A DNA stretch of 64,000 nt from Clostridium_I sp047718555 (GCF_047718555.1 NZ_JBDNRK010000013.1:25819-89818), one strand, 5' to 3'. Shown: positions 33,304-42,058, counted from the stretch's first letter. Made by a program: numbers and translations. Notes: generated from the letters alone by a model not told the origin.

Positions 33304-34527
33304 ATGGCGGATTTTTCACATTTAACAAAAGATCAATTAAAACAAAAATTATGGGAGGAAGTAGCTTTAAAAGCAGATTTAATTGCAAATGGAGTTGATA
33401 TTTCTAAAGAGGCTTTGGCTAGTATAAAACTTGGTACGGAAATAAAAGAACAAGTACATTGTCTTTTTGAAATGGATTTTAAGGATCATGATTTTGAATT
33501 GCCTGCAGATTTCAATCTTCCATTGGGAATAAGTGTTTCTTTTAACTGGAATCCAGCAGCACTGTATAAAATTGTTACTGAAAACGGTAAATTTATTTTG
33601 ATTAAAAATGGCAATAAGGTTTCTGATATAGAATTTCATAAGAGACCAGGATTTTATGGTAAGAAAACTTCTGATGGAAAAAACATGGAGAATATAGGTG
33701 TGTACAATCCTGATGGACATGTATTTGTTGTTTATAGTAATGAGTGTTCATATAAGGATAAGGGTGAAGATTGCCTATTTTGCAATATAAACCATACTAA
33801 AGATACTTATGCTGAAAAAGAAGGTACTGAGTGGAAAACTCCTGTTCAAATTGGAGAGGTTGTGGCAGAGGCTTATAAATCAGGAATCGCTAGGCATGTA
33901 ACTATAACTGGTGGAGTAATACCAGAACGTAGGGAGCTTGAATACTATCTTGATGTAGCAGATGAAATCAAGAATCATACAGGTTTAGAGGATTTTAATG
34001 GAACAGCCACAGTTGCAGCTCCTTTGGATCTTTCCAATATTGATAGATTAAAAGAAGCAGGTTATCGTACTACATCTATGAATCTAGAAATTTGGGATAA
34101 AAATATTTATAAGACTATTTGCCCAGGAAAAGCTAATGGTAGTGGTGGTTGGGACCATTGGGTTAACGCTTTAGAGCATGCTGTAGAAGTTTTTGGGTAT
34201 GGTAGAGTACGTTCAACCTTTGTTACTGGTATTGAACCTAAGAAAAAGACACTTGAGGGTTTTGAATATTTAATATCAAAAGGAGTAGTAGCTATAGCTT
34301 CTCTTTGGATACCAAACCCTGGTTCAGAATTAGAAGGTCATCGTACACCGGAACCAGCTTGGCATTTAGATTTAGCTGAAAAAAATGTTAATCTATGGAA
34401 AAAGAATGGAATAACTTATGACCAAGTTTTTGATGCTAATGCTGGATCAGATGCGTTGCAGCATGATATTTACCGTATTCAAGATGAAACACTTCCTGTT
34501 TTTAACTTACAGAATAGTTTAGTGTAA
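33304..34527 (+). CDS. Radical SAM protein, CX8CX2C family, paralogue 6
   Basis: A 407-residue member with cysteines 148, 157 and 160. Starts MADFSHLTKDQLKQKLWEEV, a longer helical N-terminus like the 52352 protein. Core: TGGVIPERRELEYYLDVADE, FNGTATVAAPLDLSNIDRLK, CPGKANGSGGWDHW, TGIEPKKKTLEGFE and PNPGSELEGHRTPE. GAGAGGAG precedes ATG. It forms a two-gene unit with a split-barrel flavin-type protein, an arrangement seen again at 47879-49578. Confidence 0.85.
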   Translation: MADFSHLTKDQLKQKLWEEVALKADLIANGVDISKEALASIKLGTEIKEQVHCLFEMDFKDHDFELPADFNLPLGISVSFNWNPAALYKIVTENGKFILIKNGNKVSDIEFHKRPGFYGKKTSDGKNMENIGVYNPDGHVFVVYSNECSYKDKGEDCLFCNINHTKDTYAEKEGTEWKTPVQIGEVVAEAYKSGIARHVTITGGVIPERRELEYYLDVADEIKNHTGLEDFNGTATVAAPLDLSNIDRLKEAGYRTTSMNLEIWDKNIYKTICPGKANGSGGWDHWVNALEHAVEVFGYGRVRSTFVTGIEPKKKTLEGFEYLISKGVVAIASLWIPNPGSELEGHRTPEPAWHLDLAEKNVNLWKKNGITYDQVFDANAGSDALQHDIYRIQDETLPVFNLQNSLV

Positions 34528-34564
34528 ATATATAAATTAAATATTATTTTGGGGGTATGTATAA

Positions 34565-35035
34565 ATGTCAATTGATAAAAATTTTATAAAGGAATATTTA
34601 AATAGTACAAAATATATAACTTTAGCTACAGTAGATGGTGAAAATGCTCCTGCATTAAGAGTTTTGGGTGCTTTTGGTGTAGATGGTTATGACACTTATT
34701 TTTCAACTGTTGAGGGAGCTGCAAAGGTTGAACAAATTAAACATAATTCGAATGTTTCAGTTTTTTTTCAGCATGAAAATCAAGAATTGGCATCCTTTAT
34801 TAATATTACAATAAAAGGTAAAGGTGAAAAGGTAACAGATGAAGTAGAACTTAAAAAAGCTATTGAGGTAATAGGTAATAGAAATTCTAGATTTAAAGAA
34901 AGAATTGAAAAGGATGGCTTAGGTAACAATATAATAATACATGTAAGTCCATCAGAGTTAAAAGTACTGGATTTTAAGAAATCTCCAGGAGAGAATCGCG
35001 TTGAAATTATACCCTTGTTAGATGAAAATTATTAA
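34565..35035 (+). CDS. Pyridoxamine-phosphate-oxidase-like split-barrel protein 1
   Basis: This 156-residue protein has the FMN-binding split-barrel pattern: TKYITLATVDGENAPALRVL, YFSTVEGAAKVEQIKHNSNV and VSVFFQHENQE. Relatives bind FMN, heme or F420 and act as small oxidoreductases or flavin-binding proteins. GGGGG precedes ATG by 9 bases. It lies 37 bases after the radical SAM gene at 33304. It may pass electrons to, or process the product of, that enzyme (inference from repeated linkage). Confidence 0.7.
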   Translation: MSIDKNFIKEYLNSTKYITLATVDGENAPALRVLGAFGVDGYDTYFSTVEGAAKVEQIKHNSNVSVFFQHENQELASFINITIKGKGEKVTDEVELKKAIEVIGNRNSRFKERIEKDGLGNNIIIHVSPSELKVLDFKKSPGENRVEIIPLLDENY

Positions 35036-35067
35036 TAGTATGGTATAAGTATATCTTTATTGATTTA

Positions 35068-35135
35068 GTTGACTAGCTGGACTAGAGGCTAAGGTTTACT
35101 CTTTATTAGTGAAGGGTTGAATCTTAGCTTTTGTT
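35068..35135 (+). promoter_or_regulatory. Shared leader element 10
   Basis: GTTGA, CTAG-CTGGA-CTAG, AG, then a GGCTAAGGTTTACTC-type stem closing with GGGTTGAATCTTAGCT and a T-rich end. It precedes the foreign-looking enolase-superfamily gene. No strong promoter hexamers are visible. Confidence 0.75.
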
Positions 35136-35215
35136 CTTGTATAGGAATTTGAACTTTTTGATCACAAGAAACTCACAAATGTTATTATTACTGTATTTGG
35201 GAGGTTGGGATAAAA

Positions 35216-36349
35216 ATGAAAATCAAAAGTGTAGACGTGTACCGTGTGCAGCCGCCGGGTGACACATGGGTCTGGGTGGCGGTTAAAACGGAAGATGGAT
35301 TGACTGGTTGGGGAGAAATTTCTAACAGCGGCAATGACGAAGTGGCGGCGGAAATAGTAACTAAGGCATCATCATTCTTGCTTAGCAAAGATCCAAGACG
35401 GATAATGGAACTTACATCTTCAGTTAGAGAGTGGAAATTTCCTGCTCCATTTACTGATCGTATCACTGCAACGGCTTGGAGCGGAATTGACCAGGCACTT
35501 TGGGACCTAATCGCCCAGTCATTTGGGATTCCGTTATATCACATGCTTGGAGCCTATGGTAGAGATGAAATCACGTTATATGCCAACTTAAATAGGGGTC
35601 TTAGAAACAATAGGTTACCGGAAGCATTAGCAGCGAGAGGAAAATCGGCACTGGAAAATGGATTTAATATTGTCAAATGTGCACCGTTTGATGAGTTGTC
35701 CCCACAAGTGTATCAGCCCGATCTTCAACCTGCTATTACACGACTGGAAGCTTTGGCAGGCAGTGTTCCTTGGTCCAGTATCGCCATCGATTGTCATCAG
35801 CGGTTCAACCGTTCCAGTCTCACAATATTTATGGAATATTTAGATGGAAAACATATAACACCGTATTGGGTTGAAGACGTTTTTCCGATAGCGGATAGCT
35901 TGAACCTTGATATCTTTCGTAATCGATATCCAAATATCCATTGGGTAACGGGAGAAAACGCACTGTCTGCCTTGGAATTATTGGAACGTATAATGAATGG
36001 AGGATTGGATGTAATTATGCCGGATGTGAAACATATCGGAGGAGTGAGTGCTGTAAAAACGCTGATTCCTATAGTGGAAGCCAAAAGGATTTGGGTTTCA
36101 TTGCATAATCCGAGTGGTCCGATATCTGCTGCGTTTTCGGCACACCTTTCTGCCTTATGTCAGCTTTCGGTTCCGCTGGAATTTCCCTGGGGAGTGACTT
36201 GCTTGAGAAGTAATTCGACTTTTCCGCAGGAACCCGTCTGGGATGGTAAATATCATTTGTCTCCAGAACAACCCGGAATAGGATTGCAGCCTGCAAATGA
36301 TTTTTTGTTAGAATATGGTAAACAGTGGACTTCTGGCTTATGGAATTAA
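35216..36349 (+). CDS. Enolase-superfamily dehydratase/racemase (mandelate racemase-like)
   Basis: A 377-residue two-domain enolase-superfamily enzyme: capping domain (residues 1-~115), then a barrel with acidic metal ligands in AIDCHQRF (near 190), WVEDVF (near 216) and VTGENA (near 242), and late HNPSGPIS (near 294), where the catalytic histidine is expected. Members abstract the alpha-proton of a carboxylate, usually to dehydrate a sugar acid. The sequence is visibly richer in G and C (CCG, GCG, CGG codons) than all neighbours, a sign of horizontal transfer, yet it sits behind a shared leader. It could act on a sulfonated sugar acid such as one from sulfoquinovose breakdown, but that is speculation. 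Confidence 0.8.
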   Translation: MKIKSVDVYRVQPPGDTWVWVAVKTEDGLTGWGEISNSGNDEVAAEIVTKASSFLLSKDPRRIMELTSSVREWKFPAPFTDRITATAWSGIDQALWDLIAQSFGIPLYHMLGAYGRDEITLYANLNRGLRNNRLPEALAARGKSALENGFNIVKCAPFDELSPQVYQPDLQPAITRLEALAGSVPWSSIAIDCHQRFNRSSLTIFMEYLDGKHITPYWVEDVFPIADSLNLDIFRNRYPNIHWVTGENALSALELLERIMNGGLDVIMPDVKHIGGVSAVKTLIPIVEAKRIWVSLHNPSGPISAAFSAHLSALCQLSVPLEFPWGVTCLRSNSTFPQEPVWDGKYHLSPEQPGIGLQPANDFLLEYGKQWTSGLWN

Positions 36350-36406
36350 ACAATATGGAAATAAACGTGGGGTATTAAAGGGAAGCAATAAATAGTTAAA
36401 AAAGTG

Positions 36407-36435
36407 TTGACAGTAGAGGTCAATAGTAATATAAC
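36407..36435 (+). promoter_or_regulatory. Promoter of leader element 11
   Basis: TTGACA 36407-36412, 17 bases, TATAAC 36430-36435. Confidence 0.7.
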
Positions 36436-36472
36436 TTATATGTAAATAATAGGTAATTAAAATATCAATTTA

Positions 36473-36545
36473 GTTGACTAGTTTTACTAGAGGCTAAAGT
36501 TTGCTCTTTATTAATAAAGAGTTAAACTTTAGCCTCTATGCTTTA
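36473..36545 (+). promoter_or_regulatory. Shared leader element 11
   Basis: GTTGA, CTAG-TTTTA-CTAG, then a very long stem starting within the hairpin's 3' arm (TAGAGGCTAAAGTTT / AAACTTTAGCCTCTA). Here terminator and small hairpin cannot form together, the clearest sign of an antiterminator role for the small hairpin. Confidence 0.8.
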
Positions 36546-36555
36546 ATAATATTTA

Positions 36556-36698
36556 TTAAGAATGAAAATCTTTATATACATATTGTTGCTTATAATCCAG
36601 ATGAAGCTATTTTTCCAGCTTATAGTAATGAATGTGCTTTAAAGGATAAAAGTTTGGAGTATTTATTTTGTAATGTAAATTCTACAAGGAAATCCTAA
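36556..36698 (+). pseudogene. Chimeric relic: ATPase 5' codons joined to radical SAM core
   Basis: Begins with KNENLYIH codons of the SsuB-type ATPase, then switches to a radical SAM fragment ending YSNECALKDKSLEYLFCNVN and STRKS before a stop. The middle cluster cysteine is tyrosine, so it could not hold the cluster. Same kind of fusion scar as at 29955. Confidence 0.75.
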
Positions 36699-36756
36699 TA
36701 AATTTTAAAAAATAGAATAAGAATCAAATAAATTATTAGTAAAGGGGTTAAAAATT

Positions 36757-37785
36757 ATGAAGAAAAGTTTGCTAAAAAAAGTAGTTATTTTATTAGTAGT
36801 GCTGTCAGTAATAGGGGTGACGTTGATTGGATGTGGTAAAAAGAAAGAAGCTGCAAATAATAGTACGGCTTATGAAACATTAGACATCAAATATCAAGGC
36901 TGGACAGGCCAAGTTACTATAGCTGAGCTTGCAGAAGACCTTGGGTATTTAAAGCCACTTAAGCTTAAATGGGTTGGTAACACAATAAGTGGACCTCAGG
37001 ATATTCAATCTGTTGCAACTGGAGATATAGACATTGGAGCTGCTTTTGGAACTGCCATAGTAAATCTTAAAGCATCAGGCGCACCAATAACATGGGTTAT
37101 TAATAGCAGTGGAAATGATGAGAAAACTTACAGCGAAATAGATGTCCTAAGTGACAGCCCAATAAAGACTGCTAGCGACCTTATAGGTAAGAAAATAGCA
37201 GTAAATACCTTAGCTGCACATAATGAAATTTTAATTAAGGAATACCTTAAGAAAAATGGATTAACTGATGATGACATAAAAAAAGTTTCCCTAGTAGTAT
37301 TACCACCAGTAAATCAAGAGCAGGCTCTAAGAAATCATCAAGTTGATGCAGCAGTACTTGGTGGTTTATTTAAAGATAAAGCATATGCAGCTGGAGGAAT
37401 AAGAGGTTTGACTTCCGATTATAAGACATGGGGACCAAGAGCTAGTTCTGGATTAGTCATTAATAATAAATTCATTAAAAATAATCCGAACACTACAAAA
37501 AAATTAGTAGAGGGTATTGCAAAAGCTATAGAATGGTCAAAAAGTACACCTATAGATCAAGTAAGACAAAGAATGAGTGACATAATTAAGAAAAGACAAA
37601 GAAATGAAAATGACTCAGCTATAGCATATTTTAAAGGCTATGGTGTTCCTGAAAAAGGTGGATTGAGTTCTGATAAAGAAATTCAATTATGGATTGACAC
37701 TTTAGTTAAAAATGGATCACTTAAAAAAGATCAGATAAAACCATCTGATATTTATACTAATAAATTCAATCCATACAATAATTAA
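36757..37785 (+). CDS. SsuA/TauA-type substrate-binding lipoprotein 3
   Basis: A 342-residue lipoprotein with lipobox LIGC. It belongs to a different branch from the other four: YQGWTGQVTIAELAEDLGYL, TISGPQDIQSVATGDIDIGA and VINSSGNDEKTYSE, with a C-terminal extension (KPSDIYTNKFNPYNN). It resembles SsuA-like proteins annotated for nitrate, sulfonate or taurine. AAAGGGG precedes ATG. Its ATPase and permease follow at 38366 and 39255 behind a separate leader, giving a complete importer with graded control. Confidence 0.85.
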   Translation: MKKSLLKKVVILLVVLSVIGVTLIGCGKKKEAANNSTAYETLDIKYQGWTGQVTIAELAEDLGYLKPLKLKWVGNTISGPQDIQSVATGDIDIGAAFGTAIVNLKASGAPITWVINSSGNDEKTYSEIDVLSDSPIKTASDLIGKKIAVNTLAAHNEILIKEYLKKNGLTDDDIKKVSLVVLPPVNQEQALRNHQVDAAVLGGLFKDKAYAAGGIRGLTSDYKTWGPRASSGLVINNKFIKNNPNTTKKLVEGIAKAIEWSKSTPIDQVRQRMSDIIKKRQRNENDSAIAYFKGYGVPEKGGLSSDKEIQLWIDTLVKNGSLKKDQIKPSDIYTNKFNPYNN

Positions 37786-37850
37786 TAAGTTTATAATATG
37801 TATCAAAGTAAGTAACTGTAATAATTTATATCAATAAATAGTAAAAAATG

Positions 37851-37879
37851 TTGACAGCAGGAGCTAATGGTAATATAAT
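37851..37879 (+). promoter_or_regulatory. Promoter of leader element 12
   Basis: TTGACA 37851-37856, 17 bases, TATAAT 37874-37879. The leader that follows is a near-copy of the 36407 region. Confidence 0.75.
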
Positions 37880-37937
37880 CAAATTAGTATAATAATAACT
37901 TATATGAAAAAAATAGCTAATTAAAAATATTAATTTA

Positions 37938-38005
37938 GTTGACTAGTTGGACTAGAGGCTAAAGTTTACTCTTTATTAATAAAGGGTTGAACTTTAGCCT
38001 TTATG
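37938..38005 (+). promoter_or_regulatory. Shared leader element 12
   Basis: GTTGA, CTAG-TTGGA-CTAG, AG, then a GGCTAAAGTTTACTC-type stem closing with GGGTTGAACTTTAGCCT, and TTTATG. Unlike the others, 360 bases separate it from the next large gene. That gap holds a cysteine-rich small frame; 38006-38220 shows nothing I recognise. Confidence 0.75.
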
Positions 38006-38237
38006 CATTAATGTGAGTAATATATATAGGTAAAATAAAAATTCTTAAAAATATAAGCATAGGTCATATTGTTTTTTTCTTATCAATACAGTTAGTATTT
38101 ATCAAATCATTATGGACTTCTCGATAGATAAATTTAAATCTTAAGTTTATGTTTTATTTTAGATGTAAATCAATTTTTACACAATTTTCCATGTTGTTAA
38201 TTTTATTTTAATATTAGTTGAGGGAGGAGTGGCAAAA

Positions 38238-38333
38238 ATGATAAAGCTTTGTAATGCGTTAAAACTAAAAAGGTGTCGCACTCGCAATGTTTTTTGTTCA
38301 GCTGTAGATTGTTGCAATGAAAATTTGTCTTAA
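38238..38333 (+). CDS. Cysteine-rich 31-residue upstream frame, putative leader peptide
   Basis: Strong ribosome site GGGAGGAG (38222-38229), then ATG and 31 codons with five cysteines, including CRTRNVFCSAVDCCNENLS at the end. It stops 32 bases before the SsuB-type ATPase, whose own GGGGG lies in that gap. Cysteine-rich peptides before sulfur-import genes are known elsewhere to sense Cys-tRNA supply by ribosome stalling; the same is proposed here. It could alternatively be a metal- or thiol-binding peptide. No homologue was found by eye elsewhere in the window. Confidence 0.5.
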   Translation: MIKLCNALKLKRCRTRNVFCSAVDCCNENLS

Positions 38334-38365
38334 TATTAATTTTAATTAAAGTAGGGGGAATTAAA

Positions 38366-39262
38366 ATGTCAGAAATTGTAAAAAATAAAATTGAAGCTAG
38401 ACATATAAGTGTGTCATATAATGTGAGAAACAGGGGATTAGCCAATAATTCGGAATCTACAAAAAAATTTACTGCAATTGAGGATGTTAATTTAGAAATA
38501 AAGCAAGGAGAATTCATGGTGCTGGTAGGACCTAGTGGATGCGGAAAATCTACGTTTTTGAATTTACTGGGGGGACTGGGAAAGGCAACAAGTGGGGAAT
38601 TGTTAATTGATGGAAAGCCTATAAATGGACCTGGACTTGATAGAGGCTTTGTCTTTCAGCAGTATGCTCTTTTCCCTTGGAGAACAGTTATTAGCAATGT
38701 TGAATTTGGACTTGAAGAAAAAAAAATATCTAAGAAGGAACGATTAGATATTGCAAGCTATTATATTTCATTAGTTGGCTTATCAGGTTTTGAGGATAGA
38801 TATCCTCATGAACTTTCTGGTGGAATGCGTCAACGTGTTGCTATTGCCAGAAGTCTGGCTTATGATCCTGAAGTGCTACTTATGGATGAACCCTTTGCTG
38901 CATTGGATGCTCAGACTCGTGAATCATTACAGACTGAATTGCTAAATATATGGCAAGAAACTGGTAAAACAATAGTATTTATAACTCATGGTATAGATGA
39001 AGCTGTTTATCTTGGTCAAAAAGTTGCGATTATGACTTCACGTCCAGGAAAAATCAAAAAGATTATTGATATACCTTTACCTGATTCTAGACAGCAAATA
39101 GCAGATTTAAGAGTTGATCCTAAATTTAATCAAATTAGCCATGAACTTTGGTCATTATTAAGAGAAGAAGTATTAAAAGCACAGGAACAAGAACTTATAA
39201 AAAGAAAGAAAATATCAATTTCTAATACTTCTATAAGGAAGGAGGTAGTTAAAATTGGATAA
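38366..39262 (+). CDS. SsuB-type ABC transporter ATPase 2
   Basis: A 298-residue ATPase, longer than the others by ~40 residues through an N-terminal insertion (RNRGLANNSESTKKF) and a charged C-terminal helix (REEVLKAQEQELIKRKK). Walker A GPSGCGKSTFL, signature LSGGMRQR, Walker B LLMDEPFAALD. The switch-loop reads THGIDEA instead of THDIDEA. AGGGGG precedes ATG. The stop overlaps the TTG start of the permease by 8 bases. Forms a complete importer with 36757 and 39255. Confidence 0.9.
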   Translation: MSEIVKNKIEARHISVSYNVRNRGLANNSESTKKFTAIEDVNLEIKQGEFMVLVGPSGCGKSTFLNLLGGLGKATSGELLIDGKPINGPGLDRGFVFQQYALFPWRTVISNVEFGLEEKKISKKERLDIASYYISLVGLSGFEDRYPHELSGGMRQRVAIARSLAYDPEVLLMDEPFAALDAQTRESLQTELLNIWQETGKTIVFITHGIDEAVYLGQKVAIMTSRPGKIKKIIDIPLPDSRQQIADLRVDPKFNQISHELWSLLREEVLKAQEQELIKRKKISISNTSIRKEVVKIG

Positions 39263-40088
39263 TACAAGGGATATAAAAACCTTAAATGTAGAGCCAAAAA
39301 AAGTATTAAATGTATTTGGAAAAATATTTAAAAATAATACAATTTTTAAAAAAAGTATTTTGATAGCGGTATTGCTATTACTATGGCAGATTGTTCCAAG
39401 TTCTGGATTAACGGATAAAACATTTCTTCCACCTCTGTCTGAAGTTATTAAAGCTTGGTGGAAATTGTTACTTTCTGGTGAGTTAATAAACCATATTTCA
39501 GCTAGTTTAATAAGAGCTTTTAGTGGATTTGCTATTGCAATAGCATATGGTATTCCTCTAGGAATGCTTATAGGTTGGTATAAGGGAGTTTCTGATGTTA
39601 TAAGTCCAGTAATTGAGATATTCCGTAATACAGCTGCATTAGCATTATTTCCTTTATTCATATTATTTTTAGGTATCGGAGAAACTTCAAAAATTGCCAT
39701 AGTAGTATATGCATGTTCTTGGCCAATATTATTAAATACTATTGCAGGTGTAAAAAATGTGGATAATCTTTTAATTAGATCAGCACAATCTATGGGAGTA
39801 AATCAATTTACGTTATTCAGAAAAGTAATTTTTCCTGCGGCTATTCCAACGATTTTTACTGGAATAAGGCTAGCTGGAGCAACATCTATACTTGTATTGG
39901 TAGCAGCTGAAATGATAGGAGCAAAAGCTGGACTCGGATATTTGATACAATATACTCAATTTAGTTTTCAAATACCAAATATGTATGCAGGTATAATAAC
40001 CATTTCACTTATAGGTCTAATAATTAATAAAGGACTTCTTTTTATTGAATCAAGATTTTCTTCTTGGAAACCTCAAAATAATAATTAG
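39255..40088 (+). CDS. SsuC-type ABC transporter permease 2
   Basis: A 277-residue inner-membrane permease with about six membrane segments; LIRSAQSMGVNQFTLFRKVI then FPAAIPTIFTGIR is the coupling loop. It starts at TTG, 9 bases after AAGGAGG and within the last codons of the ATPase, so the two are translated together. The lysine-rich first 30 residues are cytoplasmic. A radical SAM relic and then an intact paralogue follow at 40186 and 40565. Confidence 0.85.
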   Translation: MDNTRDIKTLNVEPKKVLNVFGKIFKNNTIFKKSILIAVLLLLWQIVPSSGLTDKTFLPPLSEVIKAWWKLLLSGELINHISASLIRAFSGFAIAIAYGIPLGMLIGWYKGVSDVISPVIEIFRNTAALALFPLFILFLGIGETSKIAIVVYACSWPILLNTIAGVKNVDNLLIRSAQSMGVNQFTLFRKVIFPAAIPTIFTGIRLAGATSILVLVAAEMIGAKAGLGYLIQYTQFSFQIPNMYAGIITISLIGLIINKGLLFIESRFSSWKPQNNN

Positions 40089-40185
40089 AAAGTAGCAATA
40101 AAGGAAACTGCTTCTAAATAAAATTATAGTTAAAAAATAATATTTATAAAGATATTTATAAAGAAATATAAGTTTAGGTGTTGAA

Positions 40186-40459
40186 ATGCCATTAGTAGAT
40201 GAAAATGATTCATATATTGTTTGATATGGATAAGGTTCATCATTCTGGATTCTTGCTTCTGTGAAATTTTTATTTACCACATGGATTGTTCACTGCTTTT
40301 AGGTGGGATCCTAACTATAGATATAGATTGGTAGAAAAGAACGGTAAACCAGTTCTTTATAAAGATGTAACTAGAATAACTTAAGTCAATTTTTATAAAA
40401 GGCATAAATTACTTAATTATGATAAAAAAATAGGTCTAAATACACTAGAAGCACATTAA
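40186..40459 (+). pseudogene. Decayed 5' part of a radical SAM paralogue
   Basis: Starts ATG with codons for MPLVDENDSYI, matching MAVINENGSYN of the gene at 40565, then skips to the LFDMDKVHHSGF region and continues with several stops and frameshifts to about residue 150 of that gene. A deletion of ~50 codons and at least three disabling changes are evident. It is a tandem duplicate of the 40565 gene. Confidence 0.85.
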
Positions 40460-40564
40460 AAAGATATATATATAATTGCTACTCCATCGCTTGATATGAA
40501 ACAGCTTAGAAAATTTTTATAATATAAAATAATTAATAAAAATAATTTAAAATGAGGTGTTAAA

Positions 40565-41827
40565 ATGGCAGTAATAAATGAAAATGGTTCATACAATTAT
40601 CTCCCAAAAATAAGAACAACAGTTAAGAATATCAAGAAAGAACTTCTTGAAGAAGTAAAATTAAAAATAGGTGTTTTTGTAGAAGGTATAAGTTTTGATC
40701 CTAAGGATATTAAAAAGTTTCCAATAGGTACAGAATACCAGGAACAAATCCATATATTGTTTGATATGGACAAAGCCCATCACTCAGGTTTTCTTCTTCC
40801 ATCAAATTTTTATCTTCCACATGGAGTTTTTGCAGCTTTTAGATGGGATCCTGATTCTAGATATAAATTAGTAGAAGAAGATGGTAAAGCGGTTTTGTAT
40901 AGAGATAAATCCAGACTAACTGAAATTGACTTTTACAAGAGACCTAAACTTCTTAGTTATAATACAAAAAATGGAGAAGCTTTTGGGCATATTGCTAATT
41001 TTAATCCAGAAGGTTCAGTTAATGTATGCTATAGCAATGAATGTGCTTTAAAAGATACTGGTGATGATTGCTTGTTTTGCAATATAAATTCCACTGCTGG
41101 TGCTTATAAATCAGAAAATATATTTATTAAAACACCTGAGCAGGTTGGAGAAGTAGTTTCTGCAGCATACAAAGAGGGCGTAGGAAACCATGTTAATGTA
41201 ACAGGTGGATTTATTCCAGAGCGAAGAGAAATAGATTATTATGCAGATGTAGCTGTAGAAATAAGAGAGAAGACTGGGCTTGATGATTTTAATGGCACTG
41301 CTGTAATTGGAGCTCCTTTGGATTTTGGAGTCATAGAAAAATATAAAGAAGCAGGATACAGAACTATAGCAATGAATCTTGAAATATGGGATAAGAATTA
41401 TTATAAAACAATATGCCCTGGAAAGGAAAAAACTTGCGGTGGAAGAGACCACTGGATTGAGGCACTTGAATATGCTGCTCAAGTTTTTGGAAGAGGAAAT
41501 GTAAGGTCAAATCTTGTTGCAGGTATAGAACCTAAGCAATCCATACTGGAAGGAGTAGAATATTTAGCTGAAAAAGGAGTATTGTGCTATGCTAATGCAT
41601 GGTGCCCAAATCCGGGTTCAGCATTGGAAGGACATCGTACACCTGAAACTGAGTGGCACTTTGATCTTCAAAGGAAAGTTGCTGATATATTTATAAAAAA
41701 TGGATACAAAGTAGATCAACTTTATGATGGTGCTGGAAACAGTTCTTCTATACATGATATATTCCGTATAGAAACTGAAAACTTTAAAGAAGCATATCTT
41801 CCTCAGTATAAATTTAAACAATTATAA
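40565..41827 (+). CDS. Radical SAM protein, CX8CX2C family, paralogue 7
   Basis: At 420 residues this is the longest regular member, with cysteines at 160, 169 and 172 (CALKDTGDDCLFC). An extra ~20 residues precede the usual N-terminus (MAVINENGSYNYLPKIR), and the C-terminus is extended (ENFKEAYLPQYKFKQL). Core motifs TGGFIPERREIDYYADVAVE, FNGTAVIGAPLDFG and CPGKEKTCGGRDHW; tryptophan of the usual GGW is arginine here. GAGGTG precedes ATG. It is last in the importer operon that starts at 38366, again linking the family with an SsuBC pair. Confidence 0.85.
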   Translation: MAVINENGSYNYLPKIRTTVKNIKKELLEEVKLKIGVFVEGISFDPKDIKKFPIGTEYQEQIHILFDMDKAHHSGFLLPSNFYLPHGVFAAFRWDPDSRYKLVEEDGKAVLYRDKSRLTEIDFYKRPKLLSYNTKNGEAFGHIANFNPEGSVNVCYSNECALKDTGDDCLFCNINSTAGAYKSENIFIKTPEQVGEVVSAAYKEGVGNHVNVTGGFIPERREIDYYADVAVEIREKTGLDDFNGTAVIGAPLDFGVIEKYKEAGYRTIAMNLEIWDKNYYKTICPGKEKTCGGRDHWIEALEYAAQVFGRGNVRSNLVAGIEPKQSILEGVEYLAEKGVLCYANAWCPNPGSALEGHRTPETEWHFDLQRKVADIFIKNGYKVDQLYDGAGNSSSIHDIFRIETENFKEAYLPQYKFKQL

Positions 41828-41855
41828 AATTTTTACTAGGGAAGGTGTTAACTAT

Positions 41856-42015
41856 GAAGAGAATGCTAAAGTGGTATCTCTTATATATGCGGGAGGTATA
41901 AGACAAGAATCTGGTGTATATGAAGTTATTGATGATTGTGGAGGATCACTGTTAGGTTGGATGTCTCAAAATCCTTTTGTTAGGTTATATAGGGAAGATG
42001 TGACACCTGTTGTGT
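41856..42015 (+). pseudogene. Fragment of an HgdB/BcrB-like gene
   Basis: About 160 bases match the 26722 gene around its ENAKVVPLIWAGGRGQEFGV region (27499-27655), including DDCGGSLLGWMS and NPFVRLYREDV, with scattered substitutions. Both ends are missing. It shows that a second copy of the dehydratase-like operon once stood next to the radical SAM pair 40565/42059, as the first copy stands next to the 28107 paralogue. Confidence 0.85.
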
Positions 42016-42058
42016 TAAAAAAGTCTTTGATTTATATAAAAAATTATGGGAGGTAAAT

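Noticed and set aside
36501..36698. 65-codon frame as a small gene
   Set aside because: It begins within leader element 11 and encodes fused pieces of an ATPase and a radical SAM protein with a missing cluster cysteine; treated as relic.
39215..39700. 161-codon minus-strand frame over the permease gene
   Set aside because: Shadow of an SsuC-type coding region; no start signal.
41871..42056. 61-codon frame as a small gene
   Set aside because: Internal fragment of the HgdB-like gene without start signal; its tail is unrelated sequence running to the next gene.
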